Assembly (NCBI GenBank): GCA_963971305.1
Contig: OZ020313.1
Location: forward strand, 23,633,260-23,697,259
Length of the DNA stretch: 64,000 nt
Source: Arcuatula senhousia
Lineage: Eukaryota > Mollusca > Bivalvia > Mytilida > Mytilidae
Direction: 5' to 3'
The position numbers and the translations under genes are program-made. Of the stretch, positions 23,523 through 35,715 are shown in pieces (the first letter of the stretch is position 1; each line of letters begins with the position of its first letter). Under the pieces are notes generated by a model. The model was not told where the DNA came from and ran no database searches. It worked only from the letters and a program-made list of their open reading frames with translations.

Positions 23523-23826
23523 TCCCCCGCCGCATTAAAATTAAACCCGAAAGACTAGGTACAAGGACTGCACGTGTTGTTAATGTAGAACATTGCACAA
23601 TGCTACATAATGCAAAAAAATACAAAATATGTTTTCAAATGTTTCGGCGGAGGTGCATCAGCAAAATGTTCCTATGACGTGAAATAAACGAAGTCGATTG
23701 AGTCCCATAATACCTATAAAATTGTTAATTTATGTATGATCAACTCAGAGGAATTGCGTCCGCAAAATGGGACGGACGAAGACTATTATTGGGCGCTACA
23801 GTCGGGTGCGGTAGGGGGGCAAAAAA
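23523..23826 (+). mobile_element. short copy of the GTCCCCCGCCGC-ended repeat
   Basis: It starts GTCCCCCGCCGCATTAA and closes with a G-rich end (GGTGCGGTAGGGGGGCAAA), with 'gggacggacgaagactatt' before it, the same order as 9840-10756 but with one degraded internal unit. It ends 150 bp downstream of the second receptor gene's stop codon. Confidence 0.6.
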
Positions 23827-23974
23827 AGCACACACACACACAAACAACTAATATTAGCAGTTCTAACGTAGAAACATAGTCTATTTATCCTTATCACACC
23901 CTTGTCCGTTGATTGGACATAACCATTTCGAAACTAAAGACAAATATATACATGCAAGAAGTTTGTCAAAACTC

Positions 23975-26900
23975 TTATAAATATGGACAATTATCATGAT
24001 TAATTATTCGAAATAATTCTGCATGTGCAAACACAATGATGCCGAAACATAGTGACATACAAACCGCTTTCATCACAGAAACTAAATGTTTTCCCACTTC
24101 AAATCCCTTCCAGCATCTCCGGAATCCTTTCCCACCGACAAAGCCCAGAAGTTTATGATTATCAAGTTCTGTCGTTCCAGTTTTGTCATCATTTGTTAGT
24201 GTTATAGTTTTAGATTTGTTCGCTTGGTTGTCTTGACTGTTGACAGGTCTATGGTCGTAGAAACTCAAAATCACCGAATAAACGATGGAGATTAGACTTC
24301 CGCAGGTCAACCGTAAGAAATATTTTCCTGAAAATTAATGAGCACATAATAATTGCAAGTATTTGTTTTCGAGTTTCCAATAATTGATTTATGGAATTAT
24401 ATTATAACCATTATTTGCAATATTGAGCTAAATTTGATGATATTTATTTGATTTCGATAAGAAGCACAATTGGAAGGACGAAAGACCATACTTTCTGATA
24501 GTTTGTTCAATACAGTGGAATATAAGTGATTCAACTATATGCATGGAACAAGTAATTATTTTTCACGTGTTGAGAAAAACGTTTTTATGTCCTCAAATAT
24601 TGTATAATTCATTATTTGCCAATAGACCGATGAGCTATTTTCCTGTAATCGAAAGTGACATTTTTTTAAAAATCTTGTTGGAAACGATCTACTTTGAAAA
24701 TTCATTGAAAGCATATTTTACTCTAAAGTATCTGTCAGACTGTCCCCAGTTTGCCAGTGTTAACCATAGTCGGTTATATCCCGTGATAACCCCCTACCGA
24801 TGATACCCGATTTGAGCTTAAGGTTTGCACTCCGTCCGTTTGTCTGTCACACCTCAGTTTTCTTAATTTTTCTCTCAACGCTTATAGATGATGAACTGAC
24901 TCTATATCAAGTTTACGTTTCATTCCGGTCTGGCAATGTTTACTGGAGTTTATATAGTCCTTTAATCTTTGAAAAAATCACGGGAATTTGCCACTCTTTT
25001 CTAATCGCTTTTAAATGCATAATGTAGATCCAATATATTGAATTGATTTTTAGCTCAACTCACGAAAATGAGGGGGCTTATGTGATACCCCTGGCGTCGG
25101 CGTCCGCACCCACTTACAGAAGAATGGTTAAGATCCATACACGCTTACTGACAAGTGCCACATAAATGATATTGGTATGGTAGGTGCACCTAGTGATGCT
25201 AAGCACAATGCGTGCTTCGGATGCTGGCTGTGACCTATATTTTCCGCATGGATGACCACTTACAGAAGAATGGTAAAAGTCCATTCCCGCTTAGTGACAA
25301 GTGCCTTATCAATGATATTGCTATGGTAGGTGCACCCAGTGATGCTCAGCACAATGCATGCTTCGGATGCTGGCTGTGACTTATATTTTTCCGCATGGAT
25401 GACCACTTACAGAAGAATTGTTAAAGTCCATTCCCGCTTAATGACAAGTGCCACATCAATGATATTGCTATGGTAGATGCACCTAGTGGTGCTAAGCACA
25501 ATGCATGTTTCGGATACTGGCTGTGCCATATATTTTCAGCATGGATGACCACTAACAGAAGAATGGTTAAGGTGGGACGATACCAAAAGGCATATATCCA
25601 GAATTTATTTAAAATTTACAGACATATAAATAAATTTAAGAGTATTTCTAGTGTCTTTTGCGTTGTTCAGAAATTTAGACCATTTTTCAATGAACCAAAA
25701 AAACATGCAAAGAATTCGATTGGCTTATACAGCTATTTAAATACGCCCACTTAAAATACAAATGGTTAATAATTGATGGCAAACTCCGCCAAAATAAATC
25801 TACTGTTAAACCAGTTAGACCGGTTTTCAGAATCTCAAAACAACTTTATCATTTGGCAAAATTTCCTCTTAATCAAAGTTATAATTAATAATTAAAAAAT
25901 AGAGAATTATTAGTTGCATTTACGTTGAAAGAATTTTTATTATGTTAACTTATAAAAAACAGAAATACTTTTTATGATTTTTTATCGTGCAATTAAAGCC
26001 CAAATCTAAATGTCAAATCCAGATTAAACCGGAATACAACCTATATAGTTTTGACTTTGCAGTTGCACGGACTCCGCGTGCTTTTTGATTGATAGATGTT
26101 AATATTAATGCGCTAGATTGATTAACTGATTTTAAAATATTTTTGATTAAAAATGTAATTTTAATATTTTTTTACGCGGAATGCACTATAAAATTTATTT
26201 ATAAGAATTAACTGTAATAAATTTTTGGTTTATAGAACCATAAACTGAATTTTTCATGGTGCACATTTAACATAATCCGCTTCGCGGATTATTCAATGTG
26301 CACCATGAAAAATTAAGTTTATGGTTCAATAAACCAAAAATTAATTACAGTTAATTCTTAAATAGTTCTTAGCGATATACATCCATATATGAAATAAAAA
26401 ATGGGGGTCCCGGACCTCGTTTTTAAAATATATGCATTTGAAAACTGCAATTTTGGCGGGAAATTAACAAAGACAATAGGAAAAACGCAACTTACACACC
26501 CTTTACTTTTACTTTTTTGACACAAAATTGGACTTGCAATATCCAAATTTTGACCAAAAACTAACATAATGTTCCTTGGAAAATTTGCGATGCAATGAGG
26601 TAAAATAAAGGATATGTACCGGACTTCGTTTTTAAGATACGGTTTCGTAAATATTGCCTATACGTAAAAATAGCAATAGAATCTAACTATAATTGACGTC
26701 GAGTTTTACAACGTTCTGACAGATTTTTCAGTGTACAGGTAAATTTTATCGGTAACGTCGTTTTTAACGTAACGTCCCACCTTAAAGTCTTTACCCGCTT
26801 ACCGATAAATACTATATCATCTAAAGTGGTATGGTAAGGTGCACCTAGAGATGATTAGCAAGATGCATGCTTCGGATGCTGGCTTTGACTTCTTTTTGCA

Positions 26901-29900
26901 TGGATTGAGCGCTTAAAATTTTGAAAAGTTAAAGTCAATTCCCACTTAGTGACAATTTTGCGCAACGAGGTGAGCTTCGTAATCGATAGCTTACCTATAT
27001 TTATATGTGATATTACCATGATGAGTTTTACCAGAATTTCTATCATAAGAACATTGAAATATGGGACCGGTAGGGGACTATGTATTATTTTGCAATATTC
27101 TTAAAATGCTTGTCAAATGCTAAATGAGGGGTTGAAATGATTTTGACTACAATGTGGGTTGAATCCACAGATAAAGGTTCCGTCTGCCTTAATATTTTCT
27201 GTCAGTGGCGGATCCAGAGGGGACCCATAGCGCCGCCTCCTTTATGGCGAAAAATAAATGACTGGATATATATAGGAAATCATCGAAGCATGACCAGATT
27301 GTCCCCTCCCTAGCCAGTCTGTGCCTTCTCCCTTTTCGAAAATTCTGGATCCACCTCTTGCTGCAGCGTAGGACTAGTCCGTAAATGGAAAACTTTACAG
27401 CTTAAATTTTATCATCTTTTACTTTAAGAACATGAGATGGTACTTAAAAAACTTTATTATATGTTTACCTATTGCAGATATACTCTGAGAACTTTCTGGA
27501 AGAATGTTGCTGACTTGTAACATCAAAACCATGAAAGATAGGAATATCGTCATGCTGTAACTTATTCTCTCTCCAGATTCAATGGGAATGAAGAACGAAA
27601 GAAAGGACAAACACGAGAGAGCCGACGCTGACGTTACTATGGTTACGGTGTAGTACAATGGCAGCCTCTTGATGTAAAATTGTAATGACGGGACTAGGGA
27701 ATTGTTAGAGACGTCTACTCTTTCGATGTGCCAGTAGGCGTGCTTGCTGTTGATTGTAGAGGAAAAGTCTATATAGGCCGGAGTTTCCCACTTAAGAATT
27801 TGTCGGCTGCTAACTTTAGATATACTCAAAAGCACGCCACAGCGATGGCAATCGGCGGGAAAATTATCTGGGTTGACACCACAGATGGTGGCAAAATCTC
27901 CTATTGGTGACGCAGAGACCGTGCCGTCGGACTCCACTTTGACTTTTTCAGCTTCCAACCCGTCTTTTAAGAAGGGTGAGTCCAGCCTGTAAAAGAAACA
28001 TTTACTGCTCCAATTTTATCATCTCTTGTACTTAAAGCATTTTTAAACTAAAGAAAATAAAGACTCGGACTGTTTTTTACTGGTCGTTGAGGATTTTTCT
28101 CCCGCCAAAAGTACAAAACAAATAAATTTATCAATTTTTAAAGAAATAACCAAACGTTGTCAAAATTTGGAAATATATAAACTGTGCCTTTCCAACACAT
28201 ATTCCAGTACTCGAAAATATATAAGAGCATACAACGGAAGCACGGGGAAGCTTTCTACGACCTCCACACGGCACTAAAGCCAAACTCTGAAATAATATTA
28301 AATACGAAAGAATATGGAATATGTGCCAGAAAGACACGATCCACATATTGAAATGATTTTGATAAATGTACAATGCAAAATTTCGCTGCGTGTGAAGCGC
28401 TTTTCTGTATTAACCTTCATCAGACACGCTAAGGAGTAAAAACTTTGGAAAACCGGTAGTATATAAGATTTGATAAAACAAAACAGAAGCCAAAAAATAT
28501 TACAACAATGACCGAACAAATAAATTTATCATTTTTTAAAGAAATAGCCAAACTTGTCAAAATTTGGAAATATGTAAACTGTGCCTTTCCGACACATATT
28601 CCAGTACTCGAAAATATATAAGAGCATACAGCTGAAGCACGGGGAAGCTTTCTACGACCTCCACACGGCACTAAAGCCAAACTCTGAAATAATATTAAAT
28701 ACGAAAGAATATGGAATATGTGCCAGAAAGACACGATCCACATATTGAAATGATTTTGATAAATGTACAATGCAAAATTTCGCTGCGTGTGAAGCGCTTT
28801 TCTGGATTAACCTTCATCAGACACACTAGGAGTAAAAACTTTGGAAAACCGGTAGTATATAAGATTTGATAAAACAAAAACAGAAGCCAAAAAAATAATA
28901 TGATTAAGGCCCTGCCTTTTTAGCGAGCATCGAAAATCTATATACCTTTTAAAAATAAATCCATGTGCTCGACCGGCTAAGTTTAATGTAAAGAGGGAAC
29001 TTTTAAAGTAGCAAAGTCTGACCCCACCAAACTCAAATCATATGCACTTGAGAAAGTTGTTGTTAAAATATCTGGGATCGATAACTACTTATTAAACTTT
29101 CAATTATTTGTGCAAATAATAAATCCTGTAACATTCTGGGACGACATTAAGCGGGGACGAAATTATCCATTTTATGGATTACGTGACGTCATTTCCTTGT
29201 CAGAGTATTTCGCGCTTCTTCAACAGACCAAAACAACATTCAGATTCTGTCAGGTTTTGTGAGATTTTCTGAGTATCAGTGTTTTATTTGAAGCATTGGT
29301 AACAGATGGTACATTAAGAAACCTGTCGGAAAAAACGGTAAAGTAAAAATATCATGCAGGATTGAGGAATGTGAGTGAAACCCCACACTGGCCACAGGCA
29401 CAGGATGGGATTCTTCTTTCATTTTCAGGTAAGACTTAAACCTTTTGTTTATTATTATGAATAGGTTTTATTCAGTAAATTTATGTATTTCTTTATCTTA
29501 TTTTATCTTACTTAGAATTAACAAACCTTGGTCAGTATCATGCATTTTGTATGACTAGGACGATGTTGCCAGAAGCTAGCTCGGTAATTTCCGGAAAATC
29601 GTTTTTCAGCGGAAAAGACCGAATGGTGTTTAAATAAAAATATGTGTGTAAAAATAAACAAGTGGATGAATGAGGGTTTTATCACTGTTTTTGAATTTCA
29701 ATTTTTATATTTTTGCATAACAGATGATGACGTATTTTTTTATAAGCCCAGAGGGTTGATTGTTTTACTTGCTCCGTGCCTATTATTTTTTTCACTCCGT
29801 AAAAGTAAACCTGTTCCGGTTTTATCGTCAGTATATTTCTGGCACATCTCAAAACATGCACAATGCCGTAGGGCTCGCATCTGCGATGCTCGCTATTACA

Positions 29901-32900
29901 ACAGTGACCAAACAAATTTATCATTTTTTAAAGAAATAACCAAACGTTGTCAAAATTTGGAAATATGTAAACTGTGCCTTTCCAACACATATTCCAGTAC
30001 TCGAAAATATATAAGAGCATACAACTGAAGCACAGGGAAGCTTTCTACGACCTCCACACGGCACTAAAGCCAAACTCTGAAATAATATTAAATACGAAAG
30101 AATATGGAATATGTGCCAGAAAGACACGATCCACTTATTGAAATGATTTTGATAAATGTACAATGCAAAATTTCGCTGCGTGTGAAGCGCTTTTCTGGAT
30201 TAACCTTCATCAGACACGCTAAGAGTAAAAACTTTGGAAAACCGGTAGTATATAAGATTTGATAAAACAAAAACAGAAGCCAAAAAATATTACAACAATG
30301 ACCAAACAAATAAATTTATCAATTTTTAAAGAAATAGCCAAACGTTGTCAAAATTTGGAAATATGTAAACTGTGCCTTTCCAACACATATTCCAGTACTC
30401 GAAAATATATAAGAGCATACAACTGATGCACGGGGAAGCTTTCTACGACCTCCACACGGCACTAAAGCCAAACTCTGAAATAATATTAAATACGAAAGAA
30501 TATGGAATATGTGCCAGAAAGACACGATCCACATATTGAAATGATTTTGATAAATGTACAATGCAAAATTTCGCTGCGTGTGAAGCGCTTTTCTGTATTA
30601 ACCTTCATCAGACACGCTAGGAGTAAAAACTTTGGAAAACTGGTAGTATATAAGATTTGATAAAACAAAAACAGAAGCCAAAAAATATTACAACATGACC
30701 AAACAAATAAATTTATCAATTTTTAAAGAAATAGCCAAACGTTGTCAAAATTTGGAAATATGTAAACTGTACCTTTCCAACACATATTCCAGTACTCGAA
30801 AATATATTTTCAAAGTTGATCTTTCAATATGTTTTTTGCATATAATAAGAATTTATCTAAATTATACAAATCTTTACTTTTCTTTGAAAAAAAAGAAATT
30901 CCTGGTATTTTACCTATTTAGGAATGTCAAGTCAGGTGTCCAAACATGTGTTCCTTGTGTCGTAAAAGACGTGATATCCCCGAACTGTTGGGGATCCCAG
31001 GATAGATTATCATCTTTCCATGCCTGGAACAAAGCTTTAGCATATTAAGTATGCTTTGTATGTCTGTTTTCATTTCTGTTATCATGGTTATTTAGTACAG
31101 TAATGTATTTTCATTTATGTATACTGAGCAATTTAAGTAACGCACAACATTAATTTTGTTCTATCGGTATTCTTTTATGATTTCTATCGATTCTTTAATA
31201 CTAAATGATTCTGTACTAGAAAAAAGTCTAAGATTTAAATGCTTGTTTCCAAAAATCTTTACCAGCATTCTTGAAAATAAAGCTTATTCCACATCTCTTT
31301 ATCGTTTATTGTCCGTTTTCAGATCGACAATTACGATATGCTTATTTCTCTCAGAATTGATGAATTTTCATTTCTTGGTTAAAAAAACTCATTTCTTTTA
31401 AATATAAAATAGTAAACTGTGATAAGAATTTCTCAAAATTAACAATGACTGATGTTTTGTACCCGAAACATACTGTGCCAAAATCTCAGGTCATTATGAC
31501 ATTTACTTTAGAAAACATATGCTCGTAGATTTTGTCAAAGAAAATGAAGGGGCTGGTGTGTTTCTTTTATTGTTTAGTATATTTTTAAAGACTTTAGTAG
31601 TCCAGTGTTTCGTCGCCTTTGGTTTTTGTCGTTGCAAGTTGTTGAAGATAGTGATTTAACGTTGTTGTTGTTAAGTAAGTAAGTAAGTAAGTAAATGCTT
31701 TATTTAAAGAGGCTAACCCAATTAGAACTAGTCTAATTTTCATTGGGGGCCTAAAAAATATCAAGGTATACATTATATTATATAAATGAAAACAAATACA
31801 CAATACATAAAAAACAAAAAACATATATACAAGAAGGTACGCTGTGAAACAAAAGTTATAATTACATGTATTGAATTAAAATAAATAATCACATTTCCTT
31901 TTTTGAAAAGTAAAAATCATAACATTTTGATTTAAAAACTTCTAGGTTTTTACAGAGTTTTATATCATTTGGCATTTCATTCCATAAATTTACTGCTGTA
32001 TAATAAAAAGAATTTTTGTAAAAATTTGTATTTGGTCTTGGAACAAATAAATCTTGATTTGATACAGATCGCAAATTGTGTAAATTAATAGGGTTTTTCT
32101 GTAATTTTAGATAGTCAGGTACCTGATCGTTCACAATTTTATACATTAAAATTGATTTTTGATATTTGACCCTTTCTACAAAAGTAAGCCATCTTAAGGA
32201 AGAAAACATAAACACTTACGATATCGAGAATTATTCTTGCAGGTATAAGAATTTATGGCCTCTCCATAATCTACTGATTCTTTAACAACAAATTTCATGT
32301 GCAATGAATTTGTTACCTGTACTTCCCAACAATTTCAAGTTGTTGTTAATTTAACGATGTTCATGTTGCATGCATTATTGTTACTTATATGATATTGCTG
32401 TTGTCAATGAAGCAATCTTATCAAAACCAGATTGTTATGTTGGTGATGATCTTGTTGCTGTTGATGTTGTTTGTTGTTGTCACAGCAGTATTGGTGACGA
32501 TGTTGTTGTTGCATGCATTATTGTTACTTATTTGATATTGCTGTTGTCAATGAAGCAATCTTATCAAAACCAGATTGTTATGTTGGTGATGATCTTGTTG
32601 CTGTTGATGTTGTTTGTTGTTGTCACAGCAGTATTGGTGACGATGTTGTTGTTGCATGCATTATTGTTACTTATTTGATATTGCTGTTGTCAATGAAGCA
32701 ATCTTATCAAAACCAGATTGTTATGTTGGTGATAATCTTGTTGAATTGTTTGTTGTTGTCACAGCAGTATTGGTGACGATGTTGTTGTTGATGGTGATGA
32801 TGGTGGTGGTGGTGTACATTTTTGTAACGGATTTAATCTTTTTTTGGTTGTGCCAATTTGTGTTGTTGTTGATTTTGGTGATTTGTTTTTCTTTTTTGTA

Positions 32901-34784
32901 ATCGTTTATGGTGTTAGTGGTGCTGATTTCAGCCGAGTTGCAACGAATTTCTGATATCTTGAGGTTAATTTATGTTACTGTTTGGTTATTTTTAACGATT
33001 ACTATCATTCACTAGTATAGAAGAAAAATCGTCCTGCAGTTGTATCTTACCAGGTCGAGTTTGATATCCTGGGTGAATTTGGCGTCCTTTTCTGACTGAA
33101 ATGAAGAGGATTGAGATTTATAGACTAAAGTCTTTCATAGGTATAAAGTGGATCAGTCAAATTACATGAAAAAAAACATGATATATTCGCAATTATCACA
33201 TGTACATTTTGATGGTACAAAATGTCCAATGCATTTATATATATGAATCTCGATCAAAAAGCCAAAGTGTTTTCTCCCTTTGATAATTGTTCATAAAGCT
33301 GATTTGGTTATTGTCGCTACTGTTGTATATAGGGGAGTGGCTGAATCGGTCGGTGTTTAACGTCTAATTGCATTTTTGGTCCTTTTTATCGTTCACTTAC
33401 CAATGCTCGAAGCCTGACATGAGTCCACTGCAAAGAGATTGTGACAAGATCAGTAAGATTTCGTCTAGGAAAGATGTTTGGACTGTAAGTCGAACTGTTA
33501 AAAAGGTGTTGTCTCAAATTCAGCTCATTATTTATCATTCCATAGACTGAAATAATTAAGATAATAGAATTTGATATGTCCATTAAATCCAAAAATGGCA
33601 CGTCGTATTTGCATTCACTCCTCTTAATTTACAGATATCTCATAAAATTTTAAGATATCCCATATACTTTACACAAGATCATCCCCTAAAGTTAATAGGA
33701 TATCTTAATTTATATATTTTATAAGATATTTTATATCTTTATTAAGATATCTTATAAACATTTTATTAGATATCTTATATAAAATAATTTATAAGATATC
33801 TCATAAAATATATAAACGATCGTATAAAGTTTATGAGATATCTTATAAGATATACAAGATATCTCATGAAATTGGGATTGTATAAGATATCTGATAAGAT
33901 ATATGCATGAATCTGAATAACAAAATAGCCGGGTGATAAGGTGTAAACGCGGGGAGAATCTTTCTACAGAGGAATTAGAGCACTTTGGAAGGCACACATT
34001 ATCATCATATAAAAGTTTAAAATATTTTTTTGGGAAAACACATCGTTGAAAGGAATCGTTGCCCATAGACACTATCGACATGAAGGAGGCGTTTGTGAAT
34101 GATAAGCTACGAAACAGGACTACCAAAGAGCGGAATGCTTGGACAAGTATATCTTGAAATTGACATGTTGTAAGGGAGAAAAAAAAAGTAAAATATAAAC
34201 ACCATCCTACTTTTAAAAAAATCAAAACACTGTACGTCCTGCCTATTTATGTCCTGATTTTTATCTCATCCTGCTTTTCATTGCGAATTTTATCATGACC
34301 TCCCCCCAATCATAAATCAAATTTCATGACTTTTTCCTTGGAATCACCATAAGAGCAAAAGCGACAGTTCTAAAAATGCAAACTTAATAAAATGATAGAT
34401 TTCGATTTTACAGCGATTAAGAACATTCCTTTCAAAATGTAAAAAATACCAAATTACGCAGAAGACAAGAACTGAATATATAATTATTGATTTTTATGAC
34501 AATACATATAGATTATTACTAGGGATGGCAAACTATTCAAAATAAACTAACTGGCGGCAAAGGACGTCAAAGTTGCGCAATCGGATATCTCCCATGCAGT
34601 TAAATGCGTTACAATTAATCCTTGACACTGTAAATTGTAGCTACTCTATGTACATGTACCAGTACAATTTACGAAAGTCAATTTCCTGATTTACAGCTGT
34701 AAAAACGATCTTACCTGTTCTAGGAAAAATAAAGCCAAAACTGAAATACCCCATCAAAATATAAAACTTGTTTTTCTCTTTCAT
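23975..34784 (-). CDS. nicotinic-receptor-like Cys-loop channel subunit, gene 2 (six exons)
   Basis: Exons on the minus strand: 34715-34784 (ATG, signal peptide), 33401-33546, 33051-33095, 30914-31023, 27469-27986 and 23975-24327. GT-AG borders and phases fit throughout and give 413 residues, the same length as gene 1. Exons 3, 4 and 5 have exactly the same sizes (45, 110 and 518 nt) as in gene 1. The Cys-loop is CGVNPDNFPADCHRC with FPxD kept and the same extra Cys. M1 starts PLYYTV and M2 starts GERISYSMTIFLSF, so a cation channel is likely. The segment before M1 (around VSNNSLVPSLQF) has no vicinal cysteines, hence no canonical acetylcholine site. The intracellular loop is short and polar, rich in Asp, Asn and Thr. 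The 1:1 exon match shows tandem duplication; the proteins have since diverged. Introns hold most of the local repeats. Confidence 0.9.
24328..25060. other. intron sequence without named repeats
   Basis: This is the start of the 3.1-kb intron 5 of receptor gene 2. ORFs of 86 and 75 codons at 24543-25027 are on the opposite strand to the gene and lack motifs. Confidence 0.4.
25571..26781. mobile_element. 1.2-kb TTAA-flanked DNA element with GGTGGGACG ends
   Basis: The left end GGTGGGACGATAC and the complement of the right end GGTGGGACGTTAC form a 13-bp inverted repeat with one mismatch. TTAA at 25567-25570 and 26782-26785 is the target duplication, and the interrupted tandem unit around it shows the empty site. 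TTAA targets are used by piggyBac and Kolobok transposases; the GG start fits Kolobok better (inference). There is no transposase ORF; a large perfect palindrome sits inside. Confidence 0.8.
26203..26361. repeat. about 160-bp near-perfect palindrome
   Basis: The arms 26203-26281 and 26283-26361 are nearly complementary (AAGAATTAACTGTAAT... with ...ATTACAGTTAATTCTT; centre AATCCGCTTCGCGGATT). It could form a long hairpin or cruciform. It lies inside the TTAA element and may itself be a foldback insertion. Confidence 0.85.
27203..27364. mobile_element. CAGTGGCGGATCC-type MITE
   Basis: It starts CAGTGGCGGATCCAGAGG and ends TTCTGGATCCACCTCTTGCTG, an imperfect inverted repeat of about 18 bp. It lies in intron 5 of receptor gene 2, about 100 bp from the splice donor of the M1-M2 exon. 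A relative is at 22561-22717. Confidence 0.65.
28117..28893. repeat. 397-bp tandem repeat, first block (two copies)
   Basis: The phrase 'aaataaatttatca' followed by 'gaaata.ccaaac' starts units at about 28117 and 28513. Each unit carries 'ttcgctgcgtgtgaagcgc' and 'ccttcatcagacac'. Repeated ORFs of 73-113 codons on the minus strand come from these units. The block ends within a unit at 28893 and resumes at 29895. It lies in intron 4 of receptor gene 2. Confidence 0.8.
28894..29894. mobile_element. about 1-kb insertion inside the 397-bp array
   Basis: The array unit is broken after 'cagaagccaaaaaa' and resumes at 'attacaacagtgacc', whereas intact copies read straight through this point (for example 30273-30303). 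The insert has no clear terminal repeats. It contains 'cgtgacgtcattt' (29182-29194), a CRE-like palindrome, near an A+T-poor patch. I cannot assign a class; a partial duplication from elsewhere is also possible. Confidence 0.45.
29895..30808. repeat. 397-bp tandem repeat, second block (about 2.3 copies)
   Basis: Units start at about 29906, 30302 and 30698 and match the first block. The last copy is cut at about 30808, some 100 bp from the splice donor of exon 4 of receptor gene 2 (exon 30914-31023). The 117-codon ORF at 30695-31048 mixes repeat and antisense exon sequence and is not a gene. Confidence 0.8.
31672..32218 (-). mobile_element. 5'-truncated LINE, C-terminal ORF end with (CTTA)n tail
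   Basis: On the minus strand a 108-codon frame ending at 31889 (opening MFMFSSLRWLTFVERVKY, then FVPRPNTNFYKNSF and NLWNEMPNDIK) matches the conserved C-terminus of many animal non-LTR retrotransposons. It is followed by a roughly 200-bp 3' UTR and a CTTACTTACTTACTTACTT tail (31675-31694). Reverse transcriptase and endonuclease domains are missing. It lies in intron 3 of receptor gene 2, in the same orientation as the gene. Confidence 0.75.
32364..32795. repeat. 143-bp minisatellite, three copies
   Basis: Copies beginning 'catgcattattgttactta' at 32369, 32512 and 32655 are nearly identical; the third has a small deletion near 32735. The sequence is rich in TTG/TGT. Since 143 is not a multiple of three, the same peptide reappears in successive frames, which excludes coding. 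It is in intron 3 of receptor gene 2. Confidence 0.9.
33630..33900. repeat. second locus of the AAGATATCTT palindromic satellite
   Basis: Degenerate units of the same 21-bp type as 5048-6235. The left edge (CTCCTCTTAATTTACAGATAT, then CTCATAAA) resembles the boundary of the larger array, so the satellite seems to move with its edge sequence. It lies in intron 1 of receptor gene 2, 55 bp from the acceptor of exon 2. Confidence 0.75.
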
Positions 34785-35258
34785 GGCTAAGTTAAAGCTC
34801 ATAGACCTCCTGTATGATTTTGTGCTGCGTTTTATCTGATTCTATAAATCTCTGCATTTTTTTTTCTATTATGCCGAACTTGTATGCGCGATCGATTATC
34901 ATTTGCACAAGTTAAATTGCTTAATGGACTGAAATAATGGAAACCATTATTAAATAAATATAGTACTATAGATTAAAGGTACATTAAAAAGGTTGCTTTA
35001 TTTGCAGAGATACATTTTCATATGTACGTATAGAATGATGCTCCAAAAATAATGAGTACAATCTTTCAACTGAAATTATATTGACTGAATTTTTTATTGG
35101 GGTAAAAATAGATTCATTTTTATTAGATGAAAAAAATTAACGCATTTTACTTGAAATATTAATGTATCTAACTTAATACATGTATAATGACTTAGTACTT
35201 AGTGCCCTTCGCACCTATTTCAGCATCATACAATGTTTTCACCTAAGTTCTCGCCCCA
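34785..35258. other. upstream region of receptor gene 2, no clear promoter motif
   Basis: A+T-rich 5' flank. I see neither a convincing TATA box at a useful distance nor another exon. Confidence 0.3.
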
Positions 35259-35710
35259 CGGGGGGGGGGGGGGGGTAACTTCCATTATAAAGGTAGGTTC
35301 AGCCCAAAAGGGTCTACTTTTTGGAGTGTTCAATATGTGAAACGGGTGGAAATTTCAGATGTTGCATACATGTATATGATAGGGTGTACTTTCAGTCACA
35401 AATGACATTTATCAAGTATATCAATAGAAAAAGTGTGACTCCTTATCCACATTTTGCCTCCTTGTGACCCTAAATGTACATGCATTTTGGTAACTTTTAC
35501 CATTCAAACTTTGATTTTAAAAGAACATCTATTAAATATGTTAACTTTAAGCTTATTCCGTGTACTTTTAAATGCATTAAAAATATATGAAAGGGTGCCT
35601 TTTTTAAGCAGGGAATATATATATTTCTGGGGTGGGTACAAAATTTCTGGTTCGCACATCTGTACCCTAGAATACTTGGAGTTACCCCCCCCCCCCCCTC
35701 CCCCACCCCC
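35259..35710. mobile_element. repeat bounded by inverted poly-G/poly-C tracts
   Basis: A run of about 17 G followed by TAACTTCC at 35261-35283 is mirrored by AGTTA and a C-run at 35672-35698. The body of about 450 bp contains no gene. Inverted homopolymer ends suggest a foldback or MITE-like element of known molluscan style (inference). Tract lengths may be unreliable in assembly. Confidence 0.55.
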
Positions 35711-35715
35711 TTGTT

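Larger units (their letters stand above)
25061..26990 (+). repeat. about 165-bp tandem repeat, split by a TTAA element
   Basis: Units containing 'gaccacttacagaagaatgg', 'acaagtgcc' and 'catgcttcggatgctggctg' recur at about 25100, 25255, 25400 and 25545. The last unit breaks at TTAA (25567) and resumes at 26782 with the next bases of the same unit ('agtctttacccgctta', then 'gatgcatgcttcggatgctgg'). The head 'tagctcaactcacgaaaatgag' at 25052 recalls the hairpin starts of other repeats here. It lies in intron 5 of receptor gene 2. Confidence 0.75.

Noticed and set aside
28131..30719. Family of 73-113-codon minus-strand ORFs
   Set aside because: Shifted frames of the same 397-bp tandem repeat; no splice or coding constraint visible.
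32370..32901. Overlapping plus-strand ORFs rich in Val and Leu
   Set aside because: A 143-bp minisatellite gives the same peptide in successive frames.
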